64,000 nt of DNA. It comes from Pseudomonas sp. B21_DOA. Its GTDB lineage: Bacteria; Pseudomonadota; Gammaproteobacteria; Pseudomonadales; Pseudomonadaceae. Every line of letters begins with the position of its first letter. The stretch's first letter is position 1. This document shows positions 1-9,532 of this stretch, piece by piece. Both the position numbers and the translations under genes were made by a program. The notes beneath the pieces were generated by a model. The model searched no databases. It saw only the letters and a program-made list of their open reading frames with translations, and was not told the DNA's origin. The stretch lies in assembly GCA_030544685.1 (NCBI GenBank), contig CP086683.1, positions 5,146,001 through 5,210,000 on the forward strand, in the 5' to 3' direction.

Positions 1-1
1 A

Positions 2-166
2 CTGTCGCAAAAAATCTTTTCCGGCCAGCACTCGCTGGAAAGTCTGCAACAACAACTTGACCGTATCGAACGGAAATGTCCGGGCGTCGACCGTCAACCG
101 GCTGTCGATTCGCCTCAGGGCGAGGCCACGGCCGCTCCTCGACAAGCCAGAGGTGAAGGTGCATGA
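2..166 (+). CDS. 3' end of an unidentified gene (partial, continues upstream of window)
   Basis: An open frame runs from the window edge to a TGA at 164-166. It encodes about 54 residues rich in Gln, Arg and Glu, with a possible short coiled-coil stretch near its start. The stop overlaps the ATG of the next gene as ATGA, the same coupling arrangement used by neighbouring genes, which is the main reason to believe the frame. The fragment is too short to assign; a methyltransferase or glycosyltransferase tail would fit the locus, but that is a guess. Confidence 0.45.
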   Translation: MSQKIFSGQHSLESLQQQLDRIERKCPGVDRQPAVDSPQGEATAAPRQARGEGA

Positions 167-791
167 AAAGTGAAGTGATCGTCGTCGGTGCCGGCGGGCA
201 CGCCAAGGTGTGTATCGAATTGCTGCGAGCCCAAGGCGATAGCGTCGCTTACTGCGTAGGTAATCCGGACAGTCCGGATACCTGCCTGGGGGTTCCCGTA
301 CTTAAAAATGACGAACACCTCGCGGCGCTTCGCAATGATGGCTACGAAAAGGCATTCATCGCGATCGGCTCCAATTCGGTGCGAAACAAGCTGGCCGCAA
401 AGGCGACCCAGCTGGGGTTTGGCCTGGTCAATGCGATCAGTCCGGCAGCAGTGGTATCACCTTCAGCTAATTTGGGGAGGGAATCGCCGTCATGGCCGGC
501 GCCGTTATCAATGCCGAGGCGAAAATTTCGGACCTGTGCATCGTCAATACCGGCGCCACTATCGATCACGATTGCGTGATTGGCGAGGCGGTCCATATCG
601 CTCCGCAATGCGCGCTGGCGGGCAATGTGCATGTGGGCAAGCTCAGCTTTATCGGTGTCGGCAGCAAAATCATCCCCGAGGTTCATATTGGTGAGTCGGT
701 GATGGTAGGTGCCGGCAGCGTCGTCATTTCGAACATCGGGTCGGCAACTACAGTCGTAGGCGTGCCAGCCAAAGTTCTACACAAAATTTGA
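163..791 (+). CDS. NeuD/PerB-type sugar acyltransferase, left-handed beta-helix (frameshifted as sequenced)
   Basis: The N-terminal half carries the PglD/NeuD nucleotide-binding start (VIVVGAGGHAKV, residues 5-16). The C-terminal half is a hexapeptide-repeat beta-helix (IDHDCVIGEAVHIAPQCALAG and following turns) ending in a VVGVPAK signature. This family acetylates the 4-amino group of nucleotide-linked amino sugars using acetyl-CoA in the cytoplasm. The halves lie in different frames: the G-run at 474-477 needs one extra G, giving 209 residues with GEGIAVMAGA restored. The gene lies 10 bp before an aminotransferase of the perosamine-synthase type, so it probably acylates that enzyme's product. 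The break is likely a sequencing deletion, though real inactivation cannot be excluded. Confidence 0.82.
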
Positions 792-801
792 AGGAACAAG
801 C

Positions 802-1904
802 ATGAATCGTATTTCTGTTGCACAACCGAAGCTTGCCGGAAACGAACGTAAGTATGTGCTGGATTGCCTGGATACCAACTGGATTTCCTCGAACGGCAAA
901 TACATCGGCGCCTTCGAAGAAAGCTTCGCAGCATTCTGCGGCGTCAAGCACGCGATCGCGACCAACAACGGCACCACTGCACTGCACCTGGCATTGGTCG
1001 TGCTCGACCTGCAACCGGGCGATGAAGTCATCATTCCGACAGTGACCTACATTGCCACCGCCAATGCCGTGCGCTACTGCGGAGCGACGCCTGTATTGGT
1101 GGACGTTTGCGCCGATACGATGAACATCGATCCGCAGACCATCGAAAGCAAGATCACCGCGAAGACCAAAGGCATCATCCCGGTGCACCTGTACGGTCAC
1201 CCTGCGCAAATGGATGTCGTCAACGAAATCGCCCGCAAACACAACCTGTGGGTGGTGGAAGACGCGGCCGAAGCCCATGGCGCCGAGGTCAAGGGCAGCA
1301 AGGTTGGCAGCCTCGGCACGTGCGCAACCTTCAGTTTTTTGGCAACAAGATCGTCACCACTGGTGAGGGCGGCATGATTACCACCAACGATGATGAGCTG
1401 GCGGCGAAACTGCGCCTGTTCCGTGGTCAGGGCATGGACCCGAAGCGTCGTTACTGGTTTCCAGTGGTCGGCTACAACTACCGCATGACCAACATTCAGG
1501 CAGCGATCGGTCTGGCGCAGATGGAAAACATTGATACTGCCCTGGCAGATCGTGATCGGCTCGCTGGCTGGTATAACGAAGCGCTGGCCGACCTGGCTGG
1601 CAAAATCGTGTTGCCGACCGAGGCCTCCTGGGCCAAACAGGTTTTCTGGATGTACAACATCTTCCTGAGCGATGGCGACGAGCACAAACGTGACGAAGTC
1701 ATGCAAAAGCTTGATGCCATGGGTATCGAAACCCGCCCGGTCTTCTACCCGATGCACGTGCTGCCACCGTACAAGGAGGACAGTACCTACCCTGTTGCAG
1801 ACTTGTGGTCGGGACGGGGCATCAATTTGCCGACGCATCAGGACCTGACTCAGGATGACATCATCAGAATTGCAGCCAGCCTGCGTGAGGTCCTGGCCGA
1901 CTGA
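802..1904 (+). CDS. DegT/DnrJ/EryC1 aminotransferase, GDP-perosamine-synthase-like (frameshifted as sequenced)
   Basis: This is a PLP-dependent sugar aminotransferase of about 367 residues once repaired. Visible family blocks are NGTTALHLAL near residue 54, the VEDAAEAHGA aspartate motif, and SFFGNKIVTTGEGGM with the PLP-binding lysine. The pattern (TWISS/NWISS near the start, GQGMDPKRRYW, YNYRMTNIQAAIGLAQ, ETRPVFYP) recalls Vibrio RfbE and other GDP-perosamine synthases, which aminate GDP-4-keto-6-deoxymannose at C4 using glutamate. The T-run at 1335-1340 is one base short; adding it joins the two frames exactly at the FFGNK active-site lysine. ManB and ManC in the same locus can supply GDP-mannose. 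The dehydratase Gmd is not seen here. The start has an AAGGA ribosome site. The substrate is inferred; the fold assignment is firm. Confidence 0.83.
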
Positions 1905-2936
1905 TGAAAATCGCCCTTTGCTCCACATTCGTGCCCTTCATCAGAGGGGCGGAAGGAATATCGTCGACTGGCTGGCCTCCACGCTGACGGCAGCCGGCCA
2001 TCAGGTCGAAGTCGTCTACTTGCCCGAACTGGATGCGCCGGATCTGTTGTTTCAACAGATGATGGCGTTGCGTTGGGTCGATCTGCAGAGCGCTGACCGG
2101 GTGATATGTTTCCGGCCACAGTCGCACCTGATTCCCCATCCGCACAAGATCCTCTGGTTCATCCATCACATTCGTGCGTTCTACGATATGTGGGACAGCC
2201 CGTACCGCGATTTCCCGGACAATGCCAAGCATCGCGCAATTCGCGATGCGCTGGTGGATGCCGATACCCGAGCCCTGGGCGAAGCAAAGGCGATCTTCAC
2301 CAATTCGAAGGTCGTATCCAAGCGACTCAAGACCTACAACGACTTCGATAGCGAGGTGCTTTACCCTCCGGTCTTCGAATCGGAGCGTTTTTTTGCGCTG
2401 GCTACAACGATGAAATCGCTTACATCTGCCGCCTCGAACATCACAAGCGCCAACACCTGCTGATCGACGCACTGAACTATACGACGACGCCGGTCCGCCT
2501 GCGGTTGCTGGGAACGGGCGCGGGTCCAGACTACGGCATCGCCCTGCGCGAAAAAATCGAAGAGTACGGCCTTTCGGACCGAGTGACCCTGGATGATCGC
2601 TGGATCACTGAAGAAGAAAAGGTCGCGCAGCTGTCAGTTTGCCTGGCTGCCGCCTACCTTCCGGTTGATGAAGACTCCTACGGCTACCCCAGCCTCGAAG
2701 CCAGTCACGCGGAAAAACCGATCCTAACCACTACCGACTCGGGTGGCGTTCTGGAATTGGTTCAGGATGGCTATAACGGCTATATCGCCGAGCCGACTCC
2801 AGAGTCTCTGGCCGCTGCGATGGACAAACTCTACCGGGATCGAAGTCTGACCGAAGCCATGGGCAAGAATGCCCGGCAGCGCCTGGTTGACTTGAAAATT
2901 TCCTGGTCACATGTGCTGGAGCGTCTGTTGGCATGA
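1904..2936 (+). CDS. GT4-type glycosyltransferase (two frameshifts as sequenced)
   Basis: When repaired this is a 344-residue GT-B glycosyltransferase, probably adding a sugar to the lipid-linked O-unit at the inner membrane face. The N-terminus (KIALCSTFVPFIRGGGRN) is the usual donor-fold start. The C-terminal half has a GT1/GT4 nucleotide-sugar segment with ICRLEHHKRQHLLIDAL and the acidic DEDSYGYPSLEASHAEKPIL region preceding TTDSGG. The ATG overlaps the aminotransferase stop as TGATG. Two single-base losses are needed to explain the frames: one G in the run 1946-1949 and one G at 2400-2401. With both restored the gene is an exact multiple of three. It is closely similar in layout to the next gene, suggesting tandem duplication. 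Confidence 0.8.
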
Positions 2937-3968
2937 AAGTCCTGATTGTAAACAACATGGCTCCGTTCATCTGGGGCGGCGCCGAAGAACTGGCGGTCAA
3001 TCTGCAAAGAAACCTGCTCATGGCCGGTCACGACGCCGAAGTCATGCGCATCCCGGCTCAGTGGGAACCGGCATCGCGCATCCCTCCCAGATGCTGCTGA
3101 CCCGCACGCTGGAAATCTTCAATACCGATCACGTCATCGCCTTGAAATTCCCGGCGTACCTGGTTCGCCACCACCGCAAATCACTGTGGCTGCTGCACCA
3201 GTATCGTCAGGCCTACGACCTTTACGACGTCGGCCAGACCAACCTGCCGGCAGACAAGAGCGGCAGCGACATTCGCAACGCCATTATCAACGCGGACAAC
3301 GAAACTTTCGCGGAGAGCCGCAGCATCTACACCAACTCCGAAGTGACCAGACAGCGGTTGTTCAAATACAACGGCTTCGACTCGCAGGTGTTGTTGCCGC
3401 CCGTAAACGATCCTGAAGCATTCACCGGCGGTGAATATGACGATTACATATTTGCCGGCGGACGCGTCAACGGCATGAAGCGTCAGCACTTGCTGCTGCG
3501 AGCACTTGCCAAAGCCGACAAACGGGTCAAGCTGGTCATTGCCGGGCCTCCCGAGTCGCACGCCGACACGCTGCAATTGCATTCGATCATCAATGAGTTC
3601 GGCCTGCATGACCGCGTCAAACTTGACCTTGGATTCCTGCCTCGCTCCACCTACGTCAATTATGTCAATCGTGCACTCGCGGTTGCTTACATTCCGTTCG
3701 ATGAAGACTCCTGGGTTACGTCGCGATGGAAGCCGCCACTGCGCGCAAAGCACTGATCACGACGACGGACAGCGGTGGCATCCTGGGCCTGGTCAATCCG
3801 CAGGAGTCCGGATGGCGGGCAGAACCCACTGCAGAAAGTCTGGCAGAAGCGATGAATGCGGCATTCGAAAGCAAAACCCGAACCATCGAGTACGGCGAAG
3901 GCGCGGAGGCGCTGTGGAACACCCTGGGCATCAACTGGCCCGAGACCATAGAGGCGCTACTTAAATGA
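2933..3968 (+). CDS. GT4-type glycosyltransferase, paralogue of the preceding gene (two frameshifts as sequenced)
   Basis: This is a repaired 345-residue glycosyltransferase. The N-terminal VNNMAPFIWGGAEELA segment and the C-terminal FDEDSWGYVAMEAATARKALITTTDSGG block mirror the previous gene (same DEDSxGY and TTDSGG motifs), so the two look like diverged tandem copies. The start overlaps the previous stop as ATGA, and the stop overlaps the next start as ATGA, indicating translational coupling. Frames break at the C-run 3082-3084 (one C missing) and the G-run 3713-3715 (one G missing). Sugar specificity cannot be read from sequence. Confidence 0.8.
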
Positions 3969-5266
3969 AACTGGTCATTTTTACCCCCGGCGTCAAATCC
4001 TCCGCCATCGGAAGGATGACTCGTCTCGTGGTTCGCGCCCTGCTCAGTCAGCAGCACCACATTGTGCTGGTGCGCACTGAAAGCCCGCATGTTCTCGACA
4101 AAGAGGCTCATGACTTCGGTTGCACCGTCATTGCCTGGACGGATGAAGAGCGGGTTGGCACCGAAGTGGCGGACGCTGACTGCCTCGTCTACCAGATCGG
4201 CGACAACTACGAGTTTCACGAAGGTGGCGTAGCCTGGCTTCACAAAGCCCCGGGCATCGTCTGCCTGCATGACTTCTTCCTCGGCCATCTTTTCTGGGGT
4301 TGGGCGCAGCAACGGCGCGATGAGGCCCATCACATCCTGACGCAGTGGTACGGACGCAGAATCGCCAGCGACTACTTCAACGTCAGCGACAGTACGACCT
4401 TCATCAACTCGACGCGAGAAACCGCACCGCTGACCGAATGGATCAGTTCGATGGCCACCGGCGTGATTACCCATAGCAACTGGGGATGCAAGCGGGTAAT
4501 GGCCGCGTGCGCGGGTCCGGTTTTTGTGACGCCGCTGGCCTACGACGCTCCCGGGGCTGTCGCCGGGCAACCGGTACAAAATGACAATCGCAAGTTGCGG
4601 TTGTTGACCATTGGCCACGTCAACCCCAACAAACGGGTGGAAAGTTGCATCAAGGCCATTGCCAGCAACGCCTCACTTCGAAAGAACGTGAGTTACCGTC
4701 TGGTGGGGGCGATTCTTCCGGATGTCGAACGGAAATTGTCCGAAATGGCCGCCAAAGCCGGGGTCGAGCTGATTATTTCCAACGAAGTCGATGACGCCGC
4801 GTTGTCAGAGGCCATTCGCGAAGCTGACGTTATCAGTTGCCTGCGCTGGCCCAGCCTCGAAGCGGCTTCGGCCTCTGCGATTGAAGCGATGCTGTACGGT
4901 AAAGCCACCATCGTTACCGACACCGGCTTTTACAGCGAACTGCCCGATCAGTACGTATTGAAGGTATCGCCTGAAAGGGAAATAGAAGATCTGAAGAAGA
5001 TCCTTCTATCACTGCGCAGCAGCCCCTCCGCGGCGATCGATATCGGCAAGCAGGCGCAAACGTGGGCACAGGAGACATTCACGGCCGAGAACTACGCCCA
5101 CAAACTTGTGCAGGCGGTGCCTGTCGCGCTTCGGGCGAAGGTCATCATTTCAGCGGTCGACCATTTTGCGACCATCATCGAGAAATGGTCAGCAAGCCCC
5201 GAATTGCTCGGTACGCCCGAGATTCTCAAGTCGCTGAATCTGTTCAACACCAATACGATTGCCTGA
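3965..5266 (+). CDS. GT4-like glycosyltransferase
   Basis: This is an intact 433-residue protein of GT-B layout. The N-terminus KLVIFTPGVKSSAIGRMTRL is the acceptor domain. A central RLLTIGHVNPNKRVESCIKA segment opens the donor domain, and SCLRWPSLEAASASAIEAMLYGKATIVTDTGF is the EX7E-type donor-binding region. About 70 residues after this domain form an extra C-terminal tail ending in NLFNTNTIA. It is the last gene of the plus-strand block, coupled by ATGA to the preceding gene and followed by a strong palindromic terminator. It probably adds a sugar to the O-unit; donor and linkage are unknown. Confidence 0.83.
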   Translation: MKLVIFTPGVKSSAIGRMTRLVVRALLSQQHHIVLVRTESPHVLDKEAHDFGCTVIAWTDEERVGTEVADADCLVYQIGDNYEFHEGGVAWLHKAPGIVCLHDFFLGHLFWGWAQQRRDEAHHILTQWYGRRIASDYFNVSDSTTFINSTRETAPLTEWISSMATGVITHSNWGCKRVMAACAGPVFVTPLAYDAPGAVAGQPVQNDNRKLRLLTIGHVNPNKRVESCIKAIASNASLRKNVSYRLVGAILPDVERKLSEMAAKAGVELIISNEVDDAALSEAIREADVISCLRWPSLEAASASAIEAMLYGKATIVTDTGFYSELPDQYVLKVSPEREIEDLKKILLSLRSSPSAAIDIGKQAQTWAQETFTAENYAHKLVQAVPVALRAKVIISAVDHFATIIEKWSASPELLGTPEILKSLNLFNTNTIA

Positions 5267-5270
5267 ATAC

Positions 5271-5308
5271 CAGCATGCGGTGGATCGACCCTGATCCACC
5301 GCATGCTG
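5271..5308. terminator. Bidirectional hairpin terminator between convergent polysaccharide operons
   Basis: Perfect 16-bp inverted repeat (5271-5286 with 5293-5308) around a 6-nt loop. It lies 4 nt after one glycosyltransferase stop and 6 nt before the stop of the convergent one. There is no long T-run on either side, so it may act as a roadblock or mRNA 3'-end stabiliser as much as an intrinsic terminator. Confidence 0.75.
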
Positions 5309-5314
5309 TAATCG

Positions 5315-6698
5315 TTACTTCAGGCTATCGAAAACAAACTGCGCCGTCTCTTTCCAGGCAACGGGTTTGTAATCACGTTTGATCGCCGCTTCCTTGGCCG
5401 CCAGCGCCAGCGGATCGAACGCATACTTGTGCAGTTCAGCCACCCAAGCCGACACATCCCATGGCTCCAGGTAGTCCAGCAGCTGCCCGCCTACTTCCGG
5501 AATCGAAGCCGCATTGGAGGCCAGGCAGTACTTGCCGGCAGCGAGACTTTCGGCAACAGGCAGTCCCCACCCTTCATACAATGACGGGAACGCAGTCATC
5601 ATGCAGTTGCGGTACAAGTGCATGAGGTCTGAGTCCGACACGTTATTGAGAATGCGTATGTAATCCTGAGTTCTCGGATCAAGCGAGATGTCCGATAACA
5701 AGTCACCCACGCCCCAACCCGGCATTCCGACAAAGACCAGTTTAGGCAGATCCTGAACACCGCTATCGATCAGGCGGGTATAGGCGCGGTAAAGCACCTC
5801 ATGGTTCTTGCGGCGCTCGATCGTGGAAACGAACAGGACGAAACGCTCTTTCAACAATGTCTCGACGTCAGGGCTGACGGCGTCGCTCAACTCGTGAGAT
5901 AGCTGGCAGCCCAACTTGACCACCGCCGTTTCAGGAACCGGCGCACCCAATTCATCGAGCAACGCGATCAGATCCTTGCGCGTGCATTCGGAAATGCACA
6001 GGATCTTGTCCGCGCACCAGGCGACGTCAGCAAAGTAATTGGCAAACTTGGCCGCAACATCACCCACACACAAATGTGGCAGCCTCACCGGAATCACGTC
6101 GTAGCAGAAGAGAATGACGCGCAAACCGACCTGCTTCTTCAACTCATAGAGATGCACAAGGTCTTTATTGTCCCAGTCCAGCCCCACCGATATGTAGCTG
6201 TCACCTTTGGCAAAGGGATGGCCGCCACTGTGCACTTTGCGTGACGCAGGATTGAATACATGGCTGCGCTGGGCCGGTTTGAAAAAGCCCGTGCGGCCGA
6301 AATCAAATGGCGGACGCCGATCACCGCTTCCACGATGGAGGTACGGCGCAGCTGGAAAAACTGATAGATACGCCCGCTCAACTTGGGAGGCAGGCGGTTC
6401 AGTACCTTGGTCGCCTTTTCTTTCAGGCGCGCCTCTATCGAACGTTTATTGGTAGTGCCGGCAGCTGTCCGGCCTGGCGCTGCCGCGTGAACCCCGGAAA
6501 TTCTCTTCAGGGTTTTTGCCACGTCGGTCGCATCGATCGCGCTGTATCCGGTGGCATGACTGAAGAAGCAGAACTTCACCTCTTCCCCGCCGCGATCAGT
6601 TCGAGCGCATGGGCCGCAGCCTCGGCCTCGGTACGAATAATGCCTACGGCTGGCCGACGCCAGCCAAGAATGGTTGTTACATCAAACCAAGTGGTCAT
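5315..6698 (-). CDS. GT4 glycosyltransferase, mannosyl/rhamnosyltransferase-like (two frameshifts as sequenced)
   Basis: When repaired this is a 461-residue GT4 enzyme starting at MTTWFDVTTILGW. The C-terminal donor domain is clear: FVSTIERRKNHEVLYRAY, then FPSLYEGWGLPVAESLA with the EX7E residues, then SNAASIPEVGG. This style is typical of WbpZ/WbaZ-like O-antigen mannosyl- and rhamnosyltransferases that use GDP- or dTDP-sugars, matching the manBC and rml genes upstream. Its ATG overlaps the previous stop (ATGA). The frame breaks at the C-run 6585-6588 (VKFCFFSH follows after repair) and at 6309-6310 (PPFDFGRTGFF restored); one base is missing at each. Confidence 0.8.
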
Positions 6699-7918
6699 GC
6701 TTGCGCCTTCTGAACGATAACGTCTGCCGCTGTACGCGGAATTGATTCCAGACTCCGAGCCCACGTCAATGGCTCACGCGATGCTCTGTCCGGGCCGTCA
6801 CCACTGATCATCGCAGGCCCGGTGAGACGCGCGCGGATTGCCGCATGAAACTCGTGGGGCGTACGCGCAACACTGATCTCGGGAAGCAGAAGATGCTGTT
6901 CGAAACCACGAAATGCCGCTTCGGTGCCGATGACGTACTTGCCAGAGTAAATGGCTTCTGCGGTTTTGATATTCGAGCCGCCACCGTGAGGGATCGGTAA
7001 CAGAAATGCGTGCGCAAGTGTCTTGACGGCGTCCAGATCTTCGTCCGGCAGCATGTACAGCAGTTGCAGGCGCGACAGGTTCAGTTGTCCCCAGCGACTG
7101 TCGCGAAGTGTGGTTTCGAGGTGCTCACATACACTGCCGACCACCACCAGTTTGCTGTCCGGAGGAATGCACGCCAGAGAACTGCCGAGGCATTCATTGA
7201 AACCCTTGAAATTGGGCGGATGGGCACTGGCAACATAGAGAATCCAGGGCGACTGCGGCAGCCGCTCTTTCCAACTGGCGAGCAACTCCGCCCTGGCCGA
7301 CCATGGCGCGATACCGTTGGACGCCAGCAGCGGTCTTTTCGCGCCCCAGACCTTGAGAATATCGAAATCGGCCTGGGTTACCGCCACGGCAATATCTGCT
7401 TCCAGCGTTGCCTTGCGCTCGAGCGTCTCGATGTCGGCGATCACCGATTCGGCGCCCTTGATGCCATAGCTGTCGAGAATCTCCTGCTTCAGCGGAGCTT
7501 CGATGTTCTGCGAGCCGTAGATGAGGCACGCATTGGCGTATTGCGGCATCTGGCGGATCTTCAGCACCAGCGGCCATAGCCATGGCTGCTCGACATGAAT
7601 CACGTCGATCACTGGCGGCAGTTTCTTGAGAATGTCAGCGAAACCGCCCTGCTCCGACGCTGCGAATTCCCCGGACAGCAAATCGTTGATCAGTGGCACA
7701 TACGTGCCCTTGTATTTCCTGAAGTCGCTGCCAGCCGGAAAGCTGACATCGTTGGCACCCAGGGTAGATGGCGGATAACCTTCCGGCTCATATACAGCCA
7801 GATGAGTTACATCCCAACCATTTTCGCGAAAGGTCTTGGCGATGTTGGCGACCCGGACCTGTCCGCCGTGACGGGGACTGGCAATCGGGTACGTGCTTAA
7901 CAATAAAACCGTTTTCAA
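6695..7918 (-). CDS. Glycosyltransferase (GT4/GT1-like)
   Basis: This is an intact 407-residue protein reading from a TTG codon (KTVLLLSTYPIASPRHGGQVRV), which is the GT-B N-terminal domain. The middle contains WILYVASAHPPNFKGFNE, opening the donor domain. The later IPHGGGSNIKTAEAIYSGKYVIGTEAAFRGFE holds the sugar-nucleotide site in the form usual for this group. An AGGT sequence lies about 10 nt before the TTG, and no in-frame ATG offers a better start. The gene is coupled to the downstream glycosyltransferase by a 4-nt overlap and separated from manB by 100 bp of noncoding sequence. Specificity is unknown. Confidence 0.8.
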   Translation of the reverse strand: MKTVLLLSTYPIASPRHGGQVRVANIAKTFRENGWDVTHLAVYEPEGYPPSTLGANDVSFPAGSDFRKYKGTYVPLINDLLSGEFAASEQGGFADILKKLPPVIDVIHVEQPWLWPLVLKIRQMPQYANACLIYGSQNIEAPLKQEILDSYGIKGAESVIADIETLERKATLEADIAVAVTQADFDILKVWGAKRPLLASNGIAPWSARAELLASWKERLPQSPWILYVASAHPPNFKGFNECLGSSLACIPPDSKLVVVGSVCEHLETTLRDSRWGQLNLSRLQLLYMLPDEDLDAVKTLAHAFLLPIPHGGGSNIKTAEAIYSGKYVIGTEAAFRGFEQHLLLPEISVARTPHEFHAAIRARLTGPAMISGDGPDRASREPLTWARSLESIPRTAADVIVQKAQA

Positions 7919-8018
7919 AATGGCAACCTATAGAAATGATATTTCGCAACCCGCGCCCGCATCGCTGTGCTTCGCTCACCCAAGCACGGGCGCCGCTGAA
8001 TACCAGACGGGCGAAGCT

Positions 8019-9383
8019 TCAAGCACCCTTGATCAACAATTCGATCTCTTTCAGACGCGCCCACATCAATGCCTGATCGCCACGGGTTTCGACGTTCAGG
8101 CGCAACAGCGGCTCGGTGTTGGAGCCGCGCAGGTTGAAGCGCCAGTCGGCAAACGACACGCTGATGCCGTCAGTCCTGTCGAGCGCGGGATTGAGCGGCA
8201 GGAAATGCTCCAGGACTTTGTGCAGCATCGCCGGCACATCTTCAACGCGATAGTTGATCTCGCCGGTGCATGGATAAGCGTCAATACGCTCGTCGACCAG
8301 TTGCGCCAGGCTCTTGCCAGTGCTGGACATCAGGGCCGTGACCAACAACCACGGGATCATCCCGCTGTCACAATAGGCGAAATCACGGAAATAGTGGTGG
8401 GCGCTCATTTCGCCGCCATAAATGGCGTCCTCGATACGCATGCGCTCTTTGATAAAGGCATGCCCCGTCTTGCACAACACCGGCACGCCGCCCGCTTGCT
8501 CGACCTGCTCGATGGTGTTCCAGGTCAGTCGCGGGTCATGAATGATCTTGCTGCCCGGGTGTTGCTTGAGCAACATTTCCGCCAACAGCCCGACCAGGTA
8601 ATAACCTTCGATAAACCGGCCGGTTTCGTCGAAAAAGAAACACCGGTCAAAATCCCCATCCCACGCCAGCCCGACATCGCAGCCATTTTCAAGCAATGCC
8701 TGGCGCGTCAGCTCGCGATTTTCCGGCAACAGAGGGTTGGGCACGCCATTGGGGAAGTGACCGTCCGGCTCGGCATTGATCAGCGTCCATTCGAATGGCA
8801 ACTTGCCCATCAACTCCTGCAGGACCGGCCCGGCAGCACCGTTGCCAGGGTCTGCAAGGATCTTCAGCGGCTTGAGGTTCGCCACGTTGATGTAAGTCAG
8901 CAAGTGGTCGATGTAACGGCTTTTATCGAACGCCTCACGCACATTACCTACGGCTTCCGCCAACGCGCCAAGGTCACCACTCTCTACCCGATCACGGATG
9001 GCGTTCAGCCCGGTGTCACCGCTGATGGGACGTGATTGCGACTTGACGAGTTTCATCCCGTTATAGCCTTTGGGATTGTGACTCGCCGTGATCATTACGC
9101 CACCATCGGCATTGAAGGCACTGGTGGCGAAATAGACTTCTTCAGTTCCGCACAGGCCGATGTCGATGACATCGGCACCTGCCTCTCTCAGTCCACGGGC
9201 CATCGCCTCGGCCAGCATCGGACTTTCCAGTCGCATATCGCGCCCCAGCACGATGCTTTTGGCTTGCAACTCAACGACCATGGCCCGGCCGATCCGGTAA
9301 GCGACATCCTCATTCAGATCGACCGGTACTTCACCACGGATGTCATAAGCCTTAAAGCAGCGGGTCTTGATAGGGGTATGCAT
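8019..9383 (-). CDS. manB: Phosphomannomutase (ManB/CpsG type)
   Basis: A 454-residue alpha-D-phosphohexomutase converting mannose-6-phosphate to mannose-1-phosphate, the step before GDP-mannose. It has the phosphoserine loop TASHNP (Ser101), the Mg-binding DGDFDRC loop, the sugar-binding GEMSAHHYF, and the C-terminal phosphate site RGSNTEPLLRLN. Length and the CFKAYDIRG start match enterobacterial CpsG more than the usual Pseudomonas AlgC, so it is probably a dedicated O-antigen copy. I place the start at MHTPIKTRCF; an upstream in-frame start adds 20 non-conserved residues. It lies directly downstream of manC. Confidence 0.93.
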   Translation of the reverse strand: MHTPIKTRCFKAYDIRGEVPVDLNEDVAYRIGRAMVVELQAKSIVLGRDMRLESPMLAEAMARGLREAGADVIDIGLCGTEEVYFATSAFNADGGVMITASHNPKGYNGMKLVKSQSRPISGDTGLNAIRDRVESGDLGALAEAVGNVREAFDKSRYIDHLLTYINVANLKPLKILADPGNGAAGPVLQELMGKLPFEWTLINAEPDGHFPNGVPNPLLPENRELTRQALLENGCDVGLAWDGDFDRCFFFDETGRFIEGYYLVGLLAEMLLKQHPGSKIIHDPRLTWNTIEQVEQAGGVPVLCKTGHAFIKERMRIEDAIYGGEMSAHHYFRDFAYCDSGMIPWLLVTALMSSTGKSLAQLVDERIDAYPCTGEINYRVEDVPAMLHKVLEHFLPLNPALDRTDGISVSFADWRFNLRGSNTEPLLRLNVETRGDQALMWARLKEIELLIKGA

Positions 9384-9482
9384 TTCGATCTCTTGCCTGG
9401 GAATCCGAGACAGCCGCCGGAAAATGCCGCAGCTGTGAATCATCGATAGGGAGTGAAGTCGCGCAATGTCACATGCAAATAA

Positions 9483-9513
9483 GCCCGACCGGTAAAAAAT
9501 CGCCGGTCAGGCC
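9483..9513 (-). terminator. Stem-loop between manC and manB
   Basis: A GACCGG/CCGGTC stem flanked by further GCC/GGC pairing lies about 20-50 bp after the manC stop. The transcribed loop is T-rich. It may be a partial terminator or mRNA processing element separating manC from manB. Confidence 0.4.
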
Positions 9514-9532
9514 TATGGCTGCCACCGCGCTG

